DNA of 37,672 bases from a virus. Every line of letters starts with the position of its first letter. Positions within the stretch are counted from its first letter, which is position 1. Made by a program: the position numbers and the translations under genes. Positions 29,927 through 37,672 of the stretch are shown one piece after another. The notes under the pieces were generated by a model. It made no database searches and had not been told where the DNA came from. It saw only the letters and a program-made list of their open reading frames with translations. The stretch is from positions 1 through 37,672 of IMG/VR virus record IMGVR_UViG_3300042868_009638; one strand, given 5' to 3'.

Positions 29927-31531
29927 ATGGCATATGCGAACGGTTTACCGACGAGTTGGGTGATTGAGAACGAGAAACTGGCAATCGAGGCCACGAAGGC
30001 TGCTGCGCGGATTTTCGAAGAACTTGGAGTCAGTTGCGGCGGAGTGAACGCGAACGGCGATCAGCTTCCGTTTGGCGGCGACGAGCCGCTTGAGACAATT
30101 CAGGATGTCCGGGAGGCAATTGTTCTCGGAGATCAGCTTGGCAGGTTGCCCTGGGGGACAAATGCGAAGGACAATCGCAGTTATTACATCGCTGATACAG
30201 GGCACGCGATCACGGTAAAGCCGAGGGATGAGAATCAGCCGAACTCTGATGCGGTGAAGCGGATTGAGGCGTTCATTGAGCTGTGGACGGCTGAGAATCA
30301 GTGGCAAATGCGGCAGTCTGAAGTCAGTCAACGGTGCGATCGGCACGGTGAGGTGTTCGACCTGCTGAGTTATGACGATGACGGGATGGTCCGGGTTTAT
30401 TTTGGCGAGCCACAGGATCTCGACGATGACCCGAAAAGCAGTTTCGTGGATCCGGACGATGCGTCGAAGGAATACTTTGATTCGCTGGGCGTCCGGAAGA
30501 CAAATGATCTCCGCGCTCAGCCGGTCGCGTACTTCTTGAAGGATGTTTGGTATCCGGACCTGCGTTTTGTCACGAAAATGACAAAGGACGGTAGTCTTGC
30601 GAATTACCGGGGCGACACGATTCCGCAGATGGAAGAATCTCAGGATCGGATTCTGGTTCAGCATCGCAAGAGAAACGTGTTGTCGGCGGATCCCCGGGGG
30701 CTCACTCTTTACTGGCCGGTACGCGAGGAACTGATCTTCGCGAAGAAGTTGCTGGCGAATCTGATGCGAACGAGTTCGTTTCAGGCTGCGTTTGGGGCGA
30801 TCCGGACAATCATGGGGAATCCGTCGAGCGATTCGGTCAAGAGTTACCTGAATACGCAGCAAAATGGCGGCGCGAGCAGCGGGCAATCAGAAACATACGA
30901 CTTTCCGTCGGCAGCGGTTGTCACAATTCCGTCGCAGATCAAGTACGAGTTTCCGGAGACAGGCGCCGGTAACAGTAACCACATAGAAACTCTGGTATCG
31001 CTGCTTCGGTCGTGCGCTGCGGGAATGAAACTGCCGGAGTTCATGCTGACGGCAAACGTCAGCGAGGGGAATTTCGCCTCGACGCTGGTCTCAGAAGGCC
31101 CGTTTCACAAGTCGATGCGGTACGAGCAGAGCCTGATGGTTCAGGAAGACCTGCGGATTCTGAAGCAAGCCCTGTGGTACGCTGCGGAATCAGGAGAACA
31201 CGACCTGACAACGGCTGAAGTGATGCAGGTTGTGCTGGAGATCAAGCCGCCACGAGTTCAGACGAGAAACCGCCAGGAAGATCACGAAGTGATGAAAGAC
31301 TGGTGGGATCGTGGGCTGCTGGGGAATAAGACAGTTCTGGCTCCGGAAGGGCTGGAATCGGTGGCCGAGAATGCTCAGCGGAAGTCAGAACTCGTAACGG
31401 AGCTTCCGTTGCCAGCTGGATCGCCGCAATCGCCGCAAAACATGGGCACTCCGGGTCCAGTTGCGGGCAATAAAGCCGATCCAATGAAAGAAAAGGGTGT
31501 TTCGAAGAAAGATCCGACTCGAAACGCTTAA
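29927..31531 (+). CDS. Phage portal protein
   Basis: A 534-residue protein. It sits directly after the terminase and small nuclease genes and before the maturation protease, the usual portal position. The C-terminal half has the segment LPEFMLTANVSEGNFASTL followed by FHKSMRYEQSLMVQEDL, typical of portal clip and stem domains. It would form the dodecameric channel at one capsid vertex. GAGGAG lies 7 bases before ATG at 29927. Confidence 0.85.
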   Translation: MAYANGLPTSWVIENEKLAIEATKAAARIFEELGVSCGGVNANGDQLPFGGDEPLETIQDVREAIVLGDQLGRLPWGTNAKDNRSYYIADTGHAITVKPRDENQPNSDAVKRIEAFIELWTAENQWQMRQSEVSQRCDRHGEVFDLLSYDDDGMVRVYFGEPQDLDDDPKSSFVDPDDASKEYFDSLGVRKTNDLRAQPVAYFLKDVWYPDLRFVTKMTKDGSLANYRGDTIPQMEESQDRILVQHRKRNVLSADPRGLTLYWPVREELIFAKKLLANLMRTSSFQAAFGAIRTIMGNPSSDSVKSYLNTQQNGGASSGQSETYDFPSAAVVTIPSQIKYEFPETGAGNSNHIETLVSLLRSCAAGMKLPEFMLTANVSEGNFASTLVSEGPFHKSMRYEQSLMVQEDLRILKQALWYAAESGEHDLTTAEVMQVVLEIKPPRVQTRNRQEDHEVMKDWWDRGLLGNKTVLAPEGLESVAENAQRKSELVTELPLPAGSPQSPQNMGTPGPVAGNKADPMKEKGVSKKDPTRNA

Positions 31532-31548
31532 ATTCGGTTGCACGGGAC

Positions 31549-31597
31549 TTGTCAAGTTCGTACAAAATGACTTATTGTCAATTTGGCGATTTGACAA
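31549..31597 (+). promoter_or_regulatory. TTGTCAA repeat cluster ahead of the capsid genes
   Basis: TTGTCAA occurs at 31549-31555 and 31575-31581, and its reverse complement TTGACAA at 31591-31597. The inverted pair is separated by 9 bases. It may be an operator or a late promoter (TTGTCA with TTATTG 17 bases downstream). Confidence 0.35.
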
Positions 31598-31609
31598 AAG
31601 GAGTTTGCC

Positions 31610-31669
31610 ATGGGATGTGGCTGCGGAAGTAAGAAGAAACCGAAGGGCGGCAAGGGCGGAACAAAATGA
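31610..31669 (+). CDS. 19-residue Cys/Gly/Lys peptide
   Basis: A very short frame, MGCGCGSKKKPKGGKGGTK, with GGAG 6 bases upstream and an ATGA overlap with the protease gene. Similar Cys-Gly peptides with Lys tails recur in environmental phages before capsid genes. The function is unknown, and the coupling suggests it is translated. Confidence 0.5.
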   Translation: MGCGCGSKKKPKGGKGGTK

Positions 31670-32646
31670 GTGACATCCTCGTAACAGAAGATGCGTTCGA
31701 AGCCATTGCCGAAGATCGAATTGATCGAGAGCGGGGAATCATCCGGGGAGTCAAGTTGCTGGGGTTGAGAAGTCTCAACAAACGCAACTACGACACACCC
31801 GGAGTCCAGAAGTCAGCGATGAAGTTACTGCCGGGGACATCGATTTACATCGACCATCCAGCGACAGCCACAACCAATCGCTCCTATCGTGACAAATTCG
31901 CTGTTGTCGGCCAGAAGGTTGAGTACCGTCCAGGCGAAGGTTACTTCGGGGACGTGCATTTTAACCCGAAACATGCTGTTGCAGAACAGTTCTTGTGGGA
32001 TGTTGTGAACGCTCCGAAGTCGTTGGGGATGTCGATCAATTCCTCAATCAAGTCCGGAAAAGTCGGTTCCGACGGGGACGTGATTGTTGAGTCCATCGAG
32101 GTTCTCCGGTCTGTCGACATTGTTACGAAGCCGGCAACAACTGCTGGCATTTTCGAATCAGAGGAAGAAGAGATCATGGACCTGAAGACACTCCGCGACA
32201 AGCATCCAGAACTCGTGAAGTCAATTCTCGAAGAAGCCACTGCGACCGACGCGACCGAAGCCGCGCTCGCTCAGGCGAAGAAAGAGAAGGACGAGTTGAA
32301 AGCTCGTCTGGACGCATTGGAAGCCGAGCGAGCGACTGAGAAGTTGCGAGGCGAAGTGTCTGCCGAGTTCACAAAGGTCTTCGAAGGTGTGACCATCGAA
32401 GCTGACCTGATGAAAGAAATCGTCGAGTGCGCCTGCGAAATGCAGGAAGGTGCTCGCAAGAAATTCAATTCGGTTCTGTCCAAGATCAGCCCGATGCTGA
32501 TCGACGACAATCCGGACGACACAGAGGAAACCCCAGTGAAGGAAGAGGAAGAGCAGCCGAAGAAGCCTGCCTACCGTCCGACGCCAGGGAACAAGGCTGG
32601 CTACAAGAAGGGTTCTTTGCTTGAAGAACTCGGCCTGAAGAAGTAA
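31666..32646 (+). CDS. Capsid maturation protease with scaffold domain
   Basis: A 326-residue protein. The first 165 residues resemble a prohead protease: RGIIRGVKLLGLRSLNKRNY, IDHP near 62-65, GMSINSS at 121-127 with the candidate Ser, and SVDIVTKPATTAGIF at 149-163. The remaining 160 residues are a Glu and Lys-rich coiled coil typical of a scaffold. An internal ATG at 32176 with a purine-rich GAGGAAGAAGAG site could give a separate scaffold protein, as in lambda. The end is a basic tail that can bind the capsid protein. Confidence 0.85.
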   Translation: MSDILVTEDAFEAIAEDRIDRERGIIRGVKLLGLRSLNKRNYDTPGVQKSAMKLLPGTSIYIDHPATATTNRSYRDKFAVVGQKVEYRPGEGYFGDVHFNPKHAVAEQFLWDVVNAPKSLGMSINSSIKSGKVGSDGDVIVESIEVLRSVDIVTKPATTAGIFESEEEEIMDLKTLRDKHPELVKSILEEATATDATEAALAQAKKEKDELKARLDALEAERATEKLRGEVSAEFTKVFEGVTIEADLMKEIVECACEMQEGARKKFNSVLSKISPMLIDDNPDDTEETPVKEEEEQPKKPAYRPTPGNKAGYKKGSLLEELGLKK

Positions 32647-32687
32647 TCACTGACCGTTTCGGTTCGTTTGTTTGAAAAGGGCGAGAC

Positions 32688-33221
32688 ATGCCACGCTGTT
32701 TGAATGTAATGCACCAGTACGGTCAGGTTCCTGCGGTCACTGACATCCGTCATATGACTCCGCCGGACACTTTGGTCGATATGTGCCCTGGCGACTTTCT
32801 TGGCAGCGATAGCTCCACGGGAGTTCTCAAGGCTGCACTGATCCAGACGGATCAGGCATGGGACACGAACCTCGCAACGACTCAGGCCGCTGCGAAGTTG
32901 AAGTTTCAGGGTGTGAACCTGCAGGAAATCGATTCGGATGACGGCGTTTGCAACGACGCTCCGGATTGTATTCCGTTTGCTCTGTATCGCGAAGGGTCAA
33001 CCTTTCAACGAGCGTACAAGATCGTTGACGCTGACGGGGCTGCTGCTCCGACAACATGGACTCGTGGTCAGGGATTCACGTTCGGTAAGGTTTCCGGATC
33101 AAATCTGTTAAGCAACGACACGATCCAGAAGACTGACACTGCGAACCTGAAAATCTTCCAGGCAGTGAATGACAGCGGAGCCGAAAGTCAGGCTTACGCT
33201 CTCGTTGAATTCGAATCGTAA
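32688..33221 (+). CDS. Probable capsid decoration protein
   Basis: A 177-residue protein between the protease and capsid genes, the usual place of head decoration proteins. It is Thr, Ala and Asp-rich with few Lys and a beta-like pattern (KIFQAVNDSGAESQAYALVE). It contains three Cys in the first half. AAGGG precedes the ATG. No enzymatic motif. Confidence 0.6.
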   Translation: MPRCLNVMHQYGQVPAVTDIRHMTPPDTLVDMCPGDFLGSDSSTGVLKAALIQTDQAWDTNLATTQAAAKLKFQGVNLQEIDSDDGVCNDAPDCIPFALYREGSTFQRAYKIVDADGAAAPTTWTRGQGFTFGKVSGSNLLSNDTIQKTDTANLKIFQAVNDSGAESQAYALVEFES

Positions 33222-33260
33222 TTTGTGTGGTGATTCCGAGGTTCAGACAAGGACAGTAAA

Positions 33261-34481
33261 ATGGCGAATCGCCAACTCACGAAAAAGGTTGTTGACGCTT
33301 ACAAAAAGCACGGCGAGCAGGTCTTCGAAGAATTCGATGAAGCTCTCGAGTCCAAGCAGATCAAGCCTTTTGATATCGACTTGAATTTCTGCGTTGAGCA
33401 GGACTTCGGGCCGAACTTCAAAGAAAAGATCCTGAACATGGATGCTGATGCGATGGAAGCCATCGTGACCAGCGGCACGTTCAACAAGATGGTTCAGCGA
33501 ACCATCCGCTACTCGCTGCAGGAAAACCCTCGTGAAGAGTACAAGCTCTCCGCGATCACTCCTGTCGAGACTCGTGGTGAGTGCGAAGAGTCCTTCAAGG
33601 ACTGGGGTGTCTTCAGCGACATGAAGGCCCACGAGTTGTGCGAACTTGAAGCCAGCCCGTTGTACGGTGTTGCCAGTGATTATCTGGAACATCCAAACGG
33701 CAAGACTGTTGGGCTCGGCTTGGCGTTCACTCGCGAAGCACTCTGCAAAGATCCGAACGGATTTGCGTTGCAGCAGGTTCCAAAGATCGCTGACGCTCAT
33801 AACCTGTACCGCGAAGAAAAGTTGGTCGACGCTCTGATCGGCTACAACGTGACTTACGACCGCAGCGGAACTCTGTACGACATCTTCTACGAAGATGGCG
33901 CGACAGGCACTCCGTTCGACGACGGTTCCGGTGGACCTTGGATCAATGCAGCTTCACTGACTTTGACCTGCGGCGAAGACCTGCAGACTGTCAAGAATCT
34001 GTTCTACGACATGACGGACTTGGTTCACGGTCGTCCGATGTCGGTCGACGTGACGAATCTGAACGTGTTCACGAGTCAGCGAACTCGGGACCGGATTCTG
34101 CCACTGCTTAACGCAACCAGCGTTGAGCGAGAATCGACCTGTCCGGGATCAGGCGACCTGACACACTTCTTCATGACTCCGGAAGTCGCCAACGGGATGA
34201 CTTTCGCTCCTGTCGAATATCAGCGACTGACTTCGGCTATTGCGGCCCGATACAGTTTGACGCTGACTCAGGCTCGCGAGTGGATCTTCTTCGGCAAGAT
34301 TCCTGAGTTCATGGCGTGGGTCTTCCAGATCCGGCCAACGGTCACGCGACTGAACCTGAGCGAAGAATCTCAGCGTCGTCGAATCGTGGCTCAGTACGAC
34401 AGCATCAGCAAGGGATACGCCTACATCAAGGAGCCACAGAAGGCTGTTTGGTTGACCGGCGATTCCAGCGAATCAACATAG
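33261..34481 (+). CDS. Major capsid protein
   Basis: A 406-residue protein with AAGGA before the ATG, followed by a strong terminator, as is usual for the most expressed head gene. Its position after the protease and decoration genes supports a major capsid protein of HK97-like fold. The C-terminal part has many Arg and aromatic residues (RPTVTRLNLSEESQRRR). The helical N-terminal part (VVDAYKKHGEQVFEEF) may be removed by the protease. No sequence motif alone proves the identity. Confidence 0.75.
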   Translation: MANRQLTKKVVDAYKKHGEQVFEEFDEALESKQIKPFDIDLNFCVEQDFGPNFKEKILNMDADAMEAIVTSGTFNKMVQRTIRYSLQENPREEYKLSAITPVETRGECEESFKDWGVFSDMKAHELCELEASPLYGVASDYLEHPNGKTVGLGLAFTREALCKDPNGFALQQVPKIADAHNLYREEKLVDALIGYNVTYDRSGTLYDIFYEDGATGTPFDDGSGGPWINAASLTLTCGEDLQTVKNLFYDMTDLVHGRPMSVDVTNLNVFTSQRTRDRILPLLNATSVERESTCPGSGDLTHFFMTPEVANGMTFAPVEYQRLTSAIAARYSLTLTQAREWIFFGKIPEFMAWVFQIRPTVTRLNLSEESQRRRIVAQYDSISKGYAYIKEPQKAVWLTGDSSEST

Positions 34482-34507
34482 TCTGCGGTGAGCAGATGAC
34501 GCATCGA

Positions 34508-34541
34508 AGAGCGACGGCGAGTGATCGTCGCCGCTCTTTTT
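34508..34541 (+). terminator. Terminator after the major capsid gene
   Basis: A 13-base stem AGAGCGACGGCGA with TCGTCGCCGCTCT, two mismatches, 4-nt loop and TTTTT tail. It probably lowers read-through to the tail genes. Confidence 0.8.
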
Positions 34542-34569
34542 GTTTCCAGTTCCTGAAGGAAGGTGTAGA

Positions 34570-34833
34570 ATGGCAAGTAGCACGATGTGGGCTGTTCGTT
34601 GTCCTGGCGGGCCAACGAAGGTCGTGAAGTCCAAGAAGCCGATCAGCGAGAACACTGTCAAGGAAGCCTACCTTGAATCGTTTTCGAAGATTCGGACGGA
34701 AGTCGACAAGGATAAAGAGTTGAAGTGGCCAATCCTGAAACCGATTGACGAGACGGAATTCCAGAAGGAATTCGCACAGGTTTGTGCCCCGTCTCCGAGC
34801 AGTGGTCGGGAATGGCGAATCGTTGAAGTCTAA
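34570..34833 (+). CDS. Small head completion-type protein
   Basis: An 87-residue basic protein with AAGGAAGG upstream. It is Lys-rich in the centre (TKVVKSKKPISENTVKEAY). Its place between the capsid and neck genes suggests a head joining role. No family recognised. Confidence 0.6.
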   Translation: MASSTMWAVRCPGGPTKVVKSKKPISENTVKEAYLESFSKIRTEVDKDKELKWPILKPIDETEFQKEFAQVCAPSPSSGREWRIVEV

Positions 34834-34844
34834 GGAGGTCTGCG

Positions 34845-35153
34845 GTGGCAAGCTGTCTTTCGTGTGAAGAGCTAGAGCAGAAGATCTGTGATCTTTCAGA
34901 AGAGATCACAGCAGCCTCCTGCACGGCATCGATCACGAAAGAGGGCGACACCTTCGAGGACAGAACTCCCGGCCTGAACGCGAAGATTGACCTGATGAAG
35001 ACGTACACGGATTTGTACACAGCGAAGAAGTGTGGCTCGTCCACAGACTTGTTCGAGTTTGTGCATGTTCCGTGCGTGACTCCGGTGAGTTGTATTGGGG
35101 ATGTCTGCATTTCGACTCCGTTGATTCGGAGGAATCGCAGGTATCGCCGATGA
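34845..35153 (+). CDS. Cys-rich neck protein candidate
   Basis: A 102-residue protein starting with GTG and AAGGAGG upstream. It has ASCLSCEELEQKIC at the N-terminus, CTASI in the middle and VPCVTPVSCIGDVC near the end, so 8 Cys in total. A helical N-terminus and Arg tail are seen. Position fits a head-tail connector. Its stop overlaps the next start by ATGA. Confidence 0.65.
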   Translation: MASCLSCEELEQKICDLSEEITAASCTASITKEGDTFEDRTPGLNAKIDLMKTYTDLYTAKKCGSSTDLFEFVHVPCVTPVSCIGDVCISTPLIRRNRRYRR

Positions 35154-35833
35154 GCGAGTCAGCTTCGGAATCGTGTTGTCTGGAGATCCCGTGCGGATGC
35201 ACGAGTTGGTTGACGGCATTCTGTGACTACGTTCCGCTGACTTACGAGTATTGCGGCGAGACCACAGAGTTTTTGTCAGCCAGATCAAAGGGCGTGAAGT
35301 TCGAGTCGCAGAACAATCTCACGAACGTGCATATGAGTGATCGGATCTTCCGAGTTTCGACTCAGGAAAATGCGATCGAGGTCGGCGCGGGAGCGGTGAT
35401 TACGGATGCTGACGGTGGTGAGTGGGTCGTTTACGCGACTGAGTATCTGGCATCGTTCTGCGTCTGGAAGTTATGGGCTCGGTCGGTTGCGGCGTGTTTC
35501 CTGCTGACGGAGACGATCAATGTACTCGAAGAAGACTGTGAAAACTGCGACTGCAGTCAGGAAACGGTTTACCGGCGAGTTGCGAGAGTCAAGGGAAGCA
35601 TTTACGCAGAGACAGGGCAGATTCAGTCGAGGAACGACGGGCGAGATCTGGTGTACCAGTATTCTGGAGATTTGGTCAAGTGGCCTCTCAGTGACAAACC
35701 CTCGTCTCGACATCGACTGAAGACCAAGACAGGATCTTACAAGATCACGAGTGTGTCGGATCAGGGAAAGTTTGTCCCGTTCAAAGTTGGATTGGAGAAG
35801 GAAAGTGCTGACTGCTCGGTTCGAGGATCATAG
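35150..35833 (+). CDS. Head-tail connector candidate, Cys-rich
   Basis: A 227-residue protein starting at ATG 35150. It begins ESCCLEIPCGCTSW and has EDCENCDC near residue 126, with mixed beta structure between. The order of genes suggests an adaptor or stopper between portal and tail. No sequence-based family was recognised. Its end overlaps the next gene by 29 bases. Confidence 0.6.
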   Translation: MSESASESCCLEIPCGCTSWLTAFCDYVPLTYEYCGETTEFLSARSKGVKFESQNNLTNVHMSDRIFRVSTQENAIEVGAGAVITDADGGEWVVYATEYLASFCVWKLWARSVAACFLLTETINVLEEDCENCDCSQETVYRRVARVKGSIYAETGQIQSRNDGRDLVYQYSGDLVKWPLSDKPSSRHRLKTKTGSYKITSVSDQGKFVPFKVGLEKESADCSVRGS

Positions 35834-36260
35834 CGACGAAGTCAGCAAGATGATTGCAAAGCGGCTTGCTGTTGCTATCCGTGCAACAGCCGAAAAGTTG
35901 GCAGAGAATTACAAAAAGCAGTTAATGAGACAGCGGGCTCCGCCTCATTCAAAATTAGGACGTATCCCGTATATGTTCTTTGGTCAAGAGGGTGGAATTC
36001 CAAATAATCGGCCTGAAACTGGTTTTTCATCAGAACAACAAGATTTTCTGGCCACTTATATCGAGGGTGGGGCTGAATACGTTTTCGGAGATGTCGACGG
36101 TTATGTAGGATTCATGCCCAGCCACGTTACGAGCAGAGATCAGAATTACTTGTTGGAACACGACCGAACGGGCCGGCCATGGGTAAAACCAGTCTTTGAA
36201 TCGTCGCGAGGCGACATGATCCGAGTCTTCGAAACGAAACTGATGGAACTGAATCGATGA
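35805..36260 (+). CDS. Tail-completion protein candidate (gp10-like)
   Basis: A 151-residue protein. GTG at 35805 has GGAGAAGGAAA upstream. The N-terminal helix (SKMIAKRLAVAIRATAEKLA) and C-terminal RPWVKPVFESSRGDMIRVFE fit the HK97 gp10-like tail-completion family by general pattern. It probably caps the tail during assembly. Confidence 0.65.
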   Translation: MLTARFEDHSDEVSKMIAKRLAVAIRATAEKLAENYKKQLMRQRAPPHSKLGRIPYMFFGQEGGIPNNRPETGFSSEQQDFLATYIEGGAEYVFGDVDGYVGFMPSHVTSRDQNYLLEHDRTGRPWVKPVFESSRGDMIRVFETKLMELNR

Positions 36261-36418
36261 AGTACATTGTTTACGGCGCAGGATCTCCAATTGAGGTGGA
36301 AGCCTTGAGTCCGGAGATCGCTGAAGCCGTCGTGATCCGAGATCATGGAGTGGCACTTGAGAATTTGGTTGTCGTAAGGAAGTCAGATGTCATGTTGCAT
36401 CGAAGACGCAGTTCTTGA
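36257..36418 (+). CDS. Short unknown protein (53 aa)
   Basis: A 53-residue frame starting in an ATGA overlap with its upstream gene and ending 32 bases inside the next one. It starts with KYIVYGAGSPIEVEAL and ends basic (RKSDVMLHRRRSS). Not recognised. Coupled translation is likely. Confidence 0.5.
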   Translation: MKYIVYGAGSPIEVEALSPEIAEAVVIRDHGVALENLVVVRKSDVMLHRRRSS

Positions 36419-36821
36419 AACCCTCCGGGGTTTGAACTGCACGACCATCAAGAGCGAGAATCACTTCCTGAATGAGAAGCGATGTTCGGACTGTCTTCCG
36501 TATGTCGTGGTCAAGATCGATACCCAGTCTGGGCTGCGGACATCGTCCTCAGTTCAGAAGAGTCACACGGTGGACATCAAGGCCTACTTTTCTGATACGA
36601 TGCAGAAGAAGGCCCAGGAATACCGGAGTCTCGTCGAGGACTGGTTGTTTGCGGCGGGGTGTGTTGATCTTGGAAGCTGTGGATGTTTTTGCCAGCGTGG
36701 CAACGCAACTTCGTCGATTCGGAGTGGCACTGGTGGCGTGATCGTTTATAGTCTTGTTTTTCGTGGGACGTACAAGCAGTCGGAGTCTTCAGATTCCGTA
36801 TCCGCGTCTGAATCTGTTTGA
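36387..36821 (+). CDS. Tail terminator-type protein, Cys-rich
   Basis: A 144-residue protein with AAGGAA upstream. It begins MSCCIEDAVLETLRGLNC, and residues 88-105 contain SCGCFC. The gene order before the tail tube suggests a tail terminator or minor tail protein, as the length also fits. The C-terminus is a Ser and Glu-rich tail. No named family was recognised. Confidence 0.6.
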   Translation: MSCCIEDAVLETLRGLNCTTIKSENHFLNEKRCSDCLPYVVVKIDTQSGLRTSSSVQKSHTVDIKAYFSDTMQKKAQEYRSLVEDWLFAAGCVDLGSCGCFCQRGNATSSIRSGTGGVIVYSLVFRGTYKQSESSDSVSASESV

Positions 36822-36833
36822 TGGAGAGTTGAA

Positions 36834-37298
36834 ATGCCATTTTCTGCTGGTGAACTGTGCTGCCCATCGGAAGCCTGCGTGTTGCTGGATACGAACACAA
36901 ATGAAAGCGCGGCGTCCTGGGACACGATCCCGCACGTAACGCGAATCGCGTTCACGAAGACATCGGCTGTCAAGAAGCTTGTCACGTCATCGACCAACGG
37001 CAACGAAAAGACTGCCTGCGGAACGGTCTCGAACACTGGCAATCTGGCAATCGCCTGCCACGACGGAACGGCTCCGGCTCCGTTTGCGATCAATGGCATT
37101 TACCACATCATGTGGTCGGTCAACTGCGACAACATTCTGGAGTCGCCGACGGATCCGTACTACGAAGCGAACATTCGCATCACTTCGGTTCCGGTCGACT
37201 TCGACATCGCCGGCAACTCTCCGGTCATTTACAACTACGGATTCGAAGTGGACGAGTGGCTGCATGAGCCAACGACACAGGGTGAAGAAAACCAGTAA
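36834..37298 (+). CDS. Probable major tail tube protein
   Basis: A 154-residue protein with GGAG upstream. It is mainly beta with a C-terminal segment FDIAGNSPVIYNYGFE, similar to the end of tail tube proteins. It lies after the tail terminator-like gene and before a tail assembly-like gene, the usual tube position. CCPSEAC is at the N-terminus. Confidence 0.65.
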   Translation: MPFSAGELCCPSEACVLLDTNTNESAASWDTIPHVTRIAFTKTSAVKKLVTSSTNGNEKTACGTVSNTGNLAIACHDGTAPAPFAINGIYHIMWSVNCDNILESPTDPYYEANIRITSVPVDFDIAGNSPVIYNYGFEVDEWLHEPTTQGEENQ

Positions 37299-37312
37299 TT
37301 GAGGAGTGAGGC

Positions 37313-37672
37313 ATGATCTCAGTCGTTCTTGGCGGAACAACGATTGAGGTGAGGCCGAAGAGATTATTGAACTACGTTGAGAAGCTCGAGCACATTAAGT
37401 CTCGGCGCGACAAACCGTGGAATCTGATCTCCGGCTTCCCCAAGGATATGACCGAGGAGAATTACAAAATTCTCGTCGGGATAGCGATGAAGCAGGTTTA
37501 CTGCAATTCTTCAGCGGTTTCGATCGAGGAAGAATTGCAGTACGACCGATCGCTGGAAGGTTTTTTCTTCGACGTTTGGCGATGCAACAAACGGAAGATC
37601 AAGACCGGCAAGGGTTCGCGCGAAGAGACGTGGGAAGAGGGGATCCAGCGAATCAAGGATCTCTGGGACCGC
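37313..37672 (+). CDS. Tail assembly protein, runs off the window
   Basis: An open frame of 120 codons with no stop before the window end. GAGGAG lies 7 bases upstream of the ATG. The beginning is a short strand pair (MISVVLGGTTIEVRPKR), then helices, with Lys-rich KRKIKTGKGSREE. Position directly after the tail tube suggests a tail assembly chaperone, whose second product often comes from a frameshift. This cannot be tested here. Confidence 0.55.
   Translation, partial: MISVVLGGTTIEVRPKRLLNYVEKLEHIKSRRDKPWNLISGFPKDMTEENYKILVGIAMKQVYCNSSAVSIEEELQYDRSLEGFFFDVWRCNKRKIKTGKGSREETWEEGIQRIKDLWDR

Noticed and set aside
29945-30886. 313-codon minus-strand frame opposite the portal gene
   Set aside because: No ribosome site, and the plus-strand portal frame is clearly the coding one.
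1-37672. Integrase, attachment sites or a host tRNA marking a prophage end
   Set aside because: No recombinase, no intact tRNA gene and no host-type genes were seen, so integration cannot be shown from this window.

Overview
The window is a segment of a tailed double-stranded DNA phage or prophage, with moderate GC and almost no untranslated space apart from a few repeat-rich gaps. The right end carries a standard head-and-tail module: large terminase, a small nuclease, portal, capsid maturation protease with scaffold tail, probable decoration protein, major capsid protein, head completion proteins and a probable tail tube protein. The left end holds what looks like the distal tail or fibre end of a similar late block. 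If the genome is circular or circularly permuted, the missing piece would carry the tape measure and tail tip between the two ends. No integrase, phage repressor, lysin or DNA polymerase was recognised, so lifestyle cannot be decided. The host cannot be read directly; a phage-borne CsrA, prim-pol replication and the style of the tail fibre would fit an environmental bacterium such as a planctomycete, but this is only inference.

Layout: (1) 1-3035, plus strand, tail fibre end, closed by a terminator that faces the opposite way. (2) 3077-10833, one long minus-strand early operon. Its promoter at 10841-10868 is followed by a 30-residue membrane peptide, CsrA, a GP88-family protein, a SNF2 helicase, many small unknown proteins, a beta-class DNA methyltransferase, and a non-coding gap with two tRNA-like cloverleaves. 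(3) 10964-22688, a plus-strand early operon that begins with a prim-pol, continues through about 24 tightly overlapping small genes, and ends with a UvrD-type helicase, a VRR-NUC nuclease, an AP2 protein and a possible small terminase. (4) 22689-27370, an accessory island with four tandem repeat arrays, a second GP88-family gene, small Cys-containing proteins, a secreted protein, several strong terminators and a candidate small RNA. (5) 27382-37672, a homing endonuclease directly ahead of the large terminase, then the late head and tail genes, open at the window end.

How the parts fit: the two divergent early operons start from a common 130-base control region (10834-10963). The minus operon looks devoted to gene regulation, DNA modification and DNA remodelling, and the plus operon to replication and recombination. 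Genes in both operons are joined by ATGA, GTGA or TGATG overlaps, so translation is probably coupled. The accessory island differs: its genes are separated by short gaps and have their own ribosome sites, terminators and repeats, which suggests later acquisition or a replication origin.

The most unusual points are the tRNA-like pair with degenerate anticodon arms, the UvrD gene with an in-frame structured insertion and a 230-base overlap with the nuclease gene, the multi-part repeat region that resembles an iteron origin, the phage CsrA operon with a possibly leaderless start, two GP88 homologues in one phage, and a candidate terminator-bounded small RNA upstream of the homing endonuclease.
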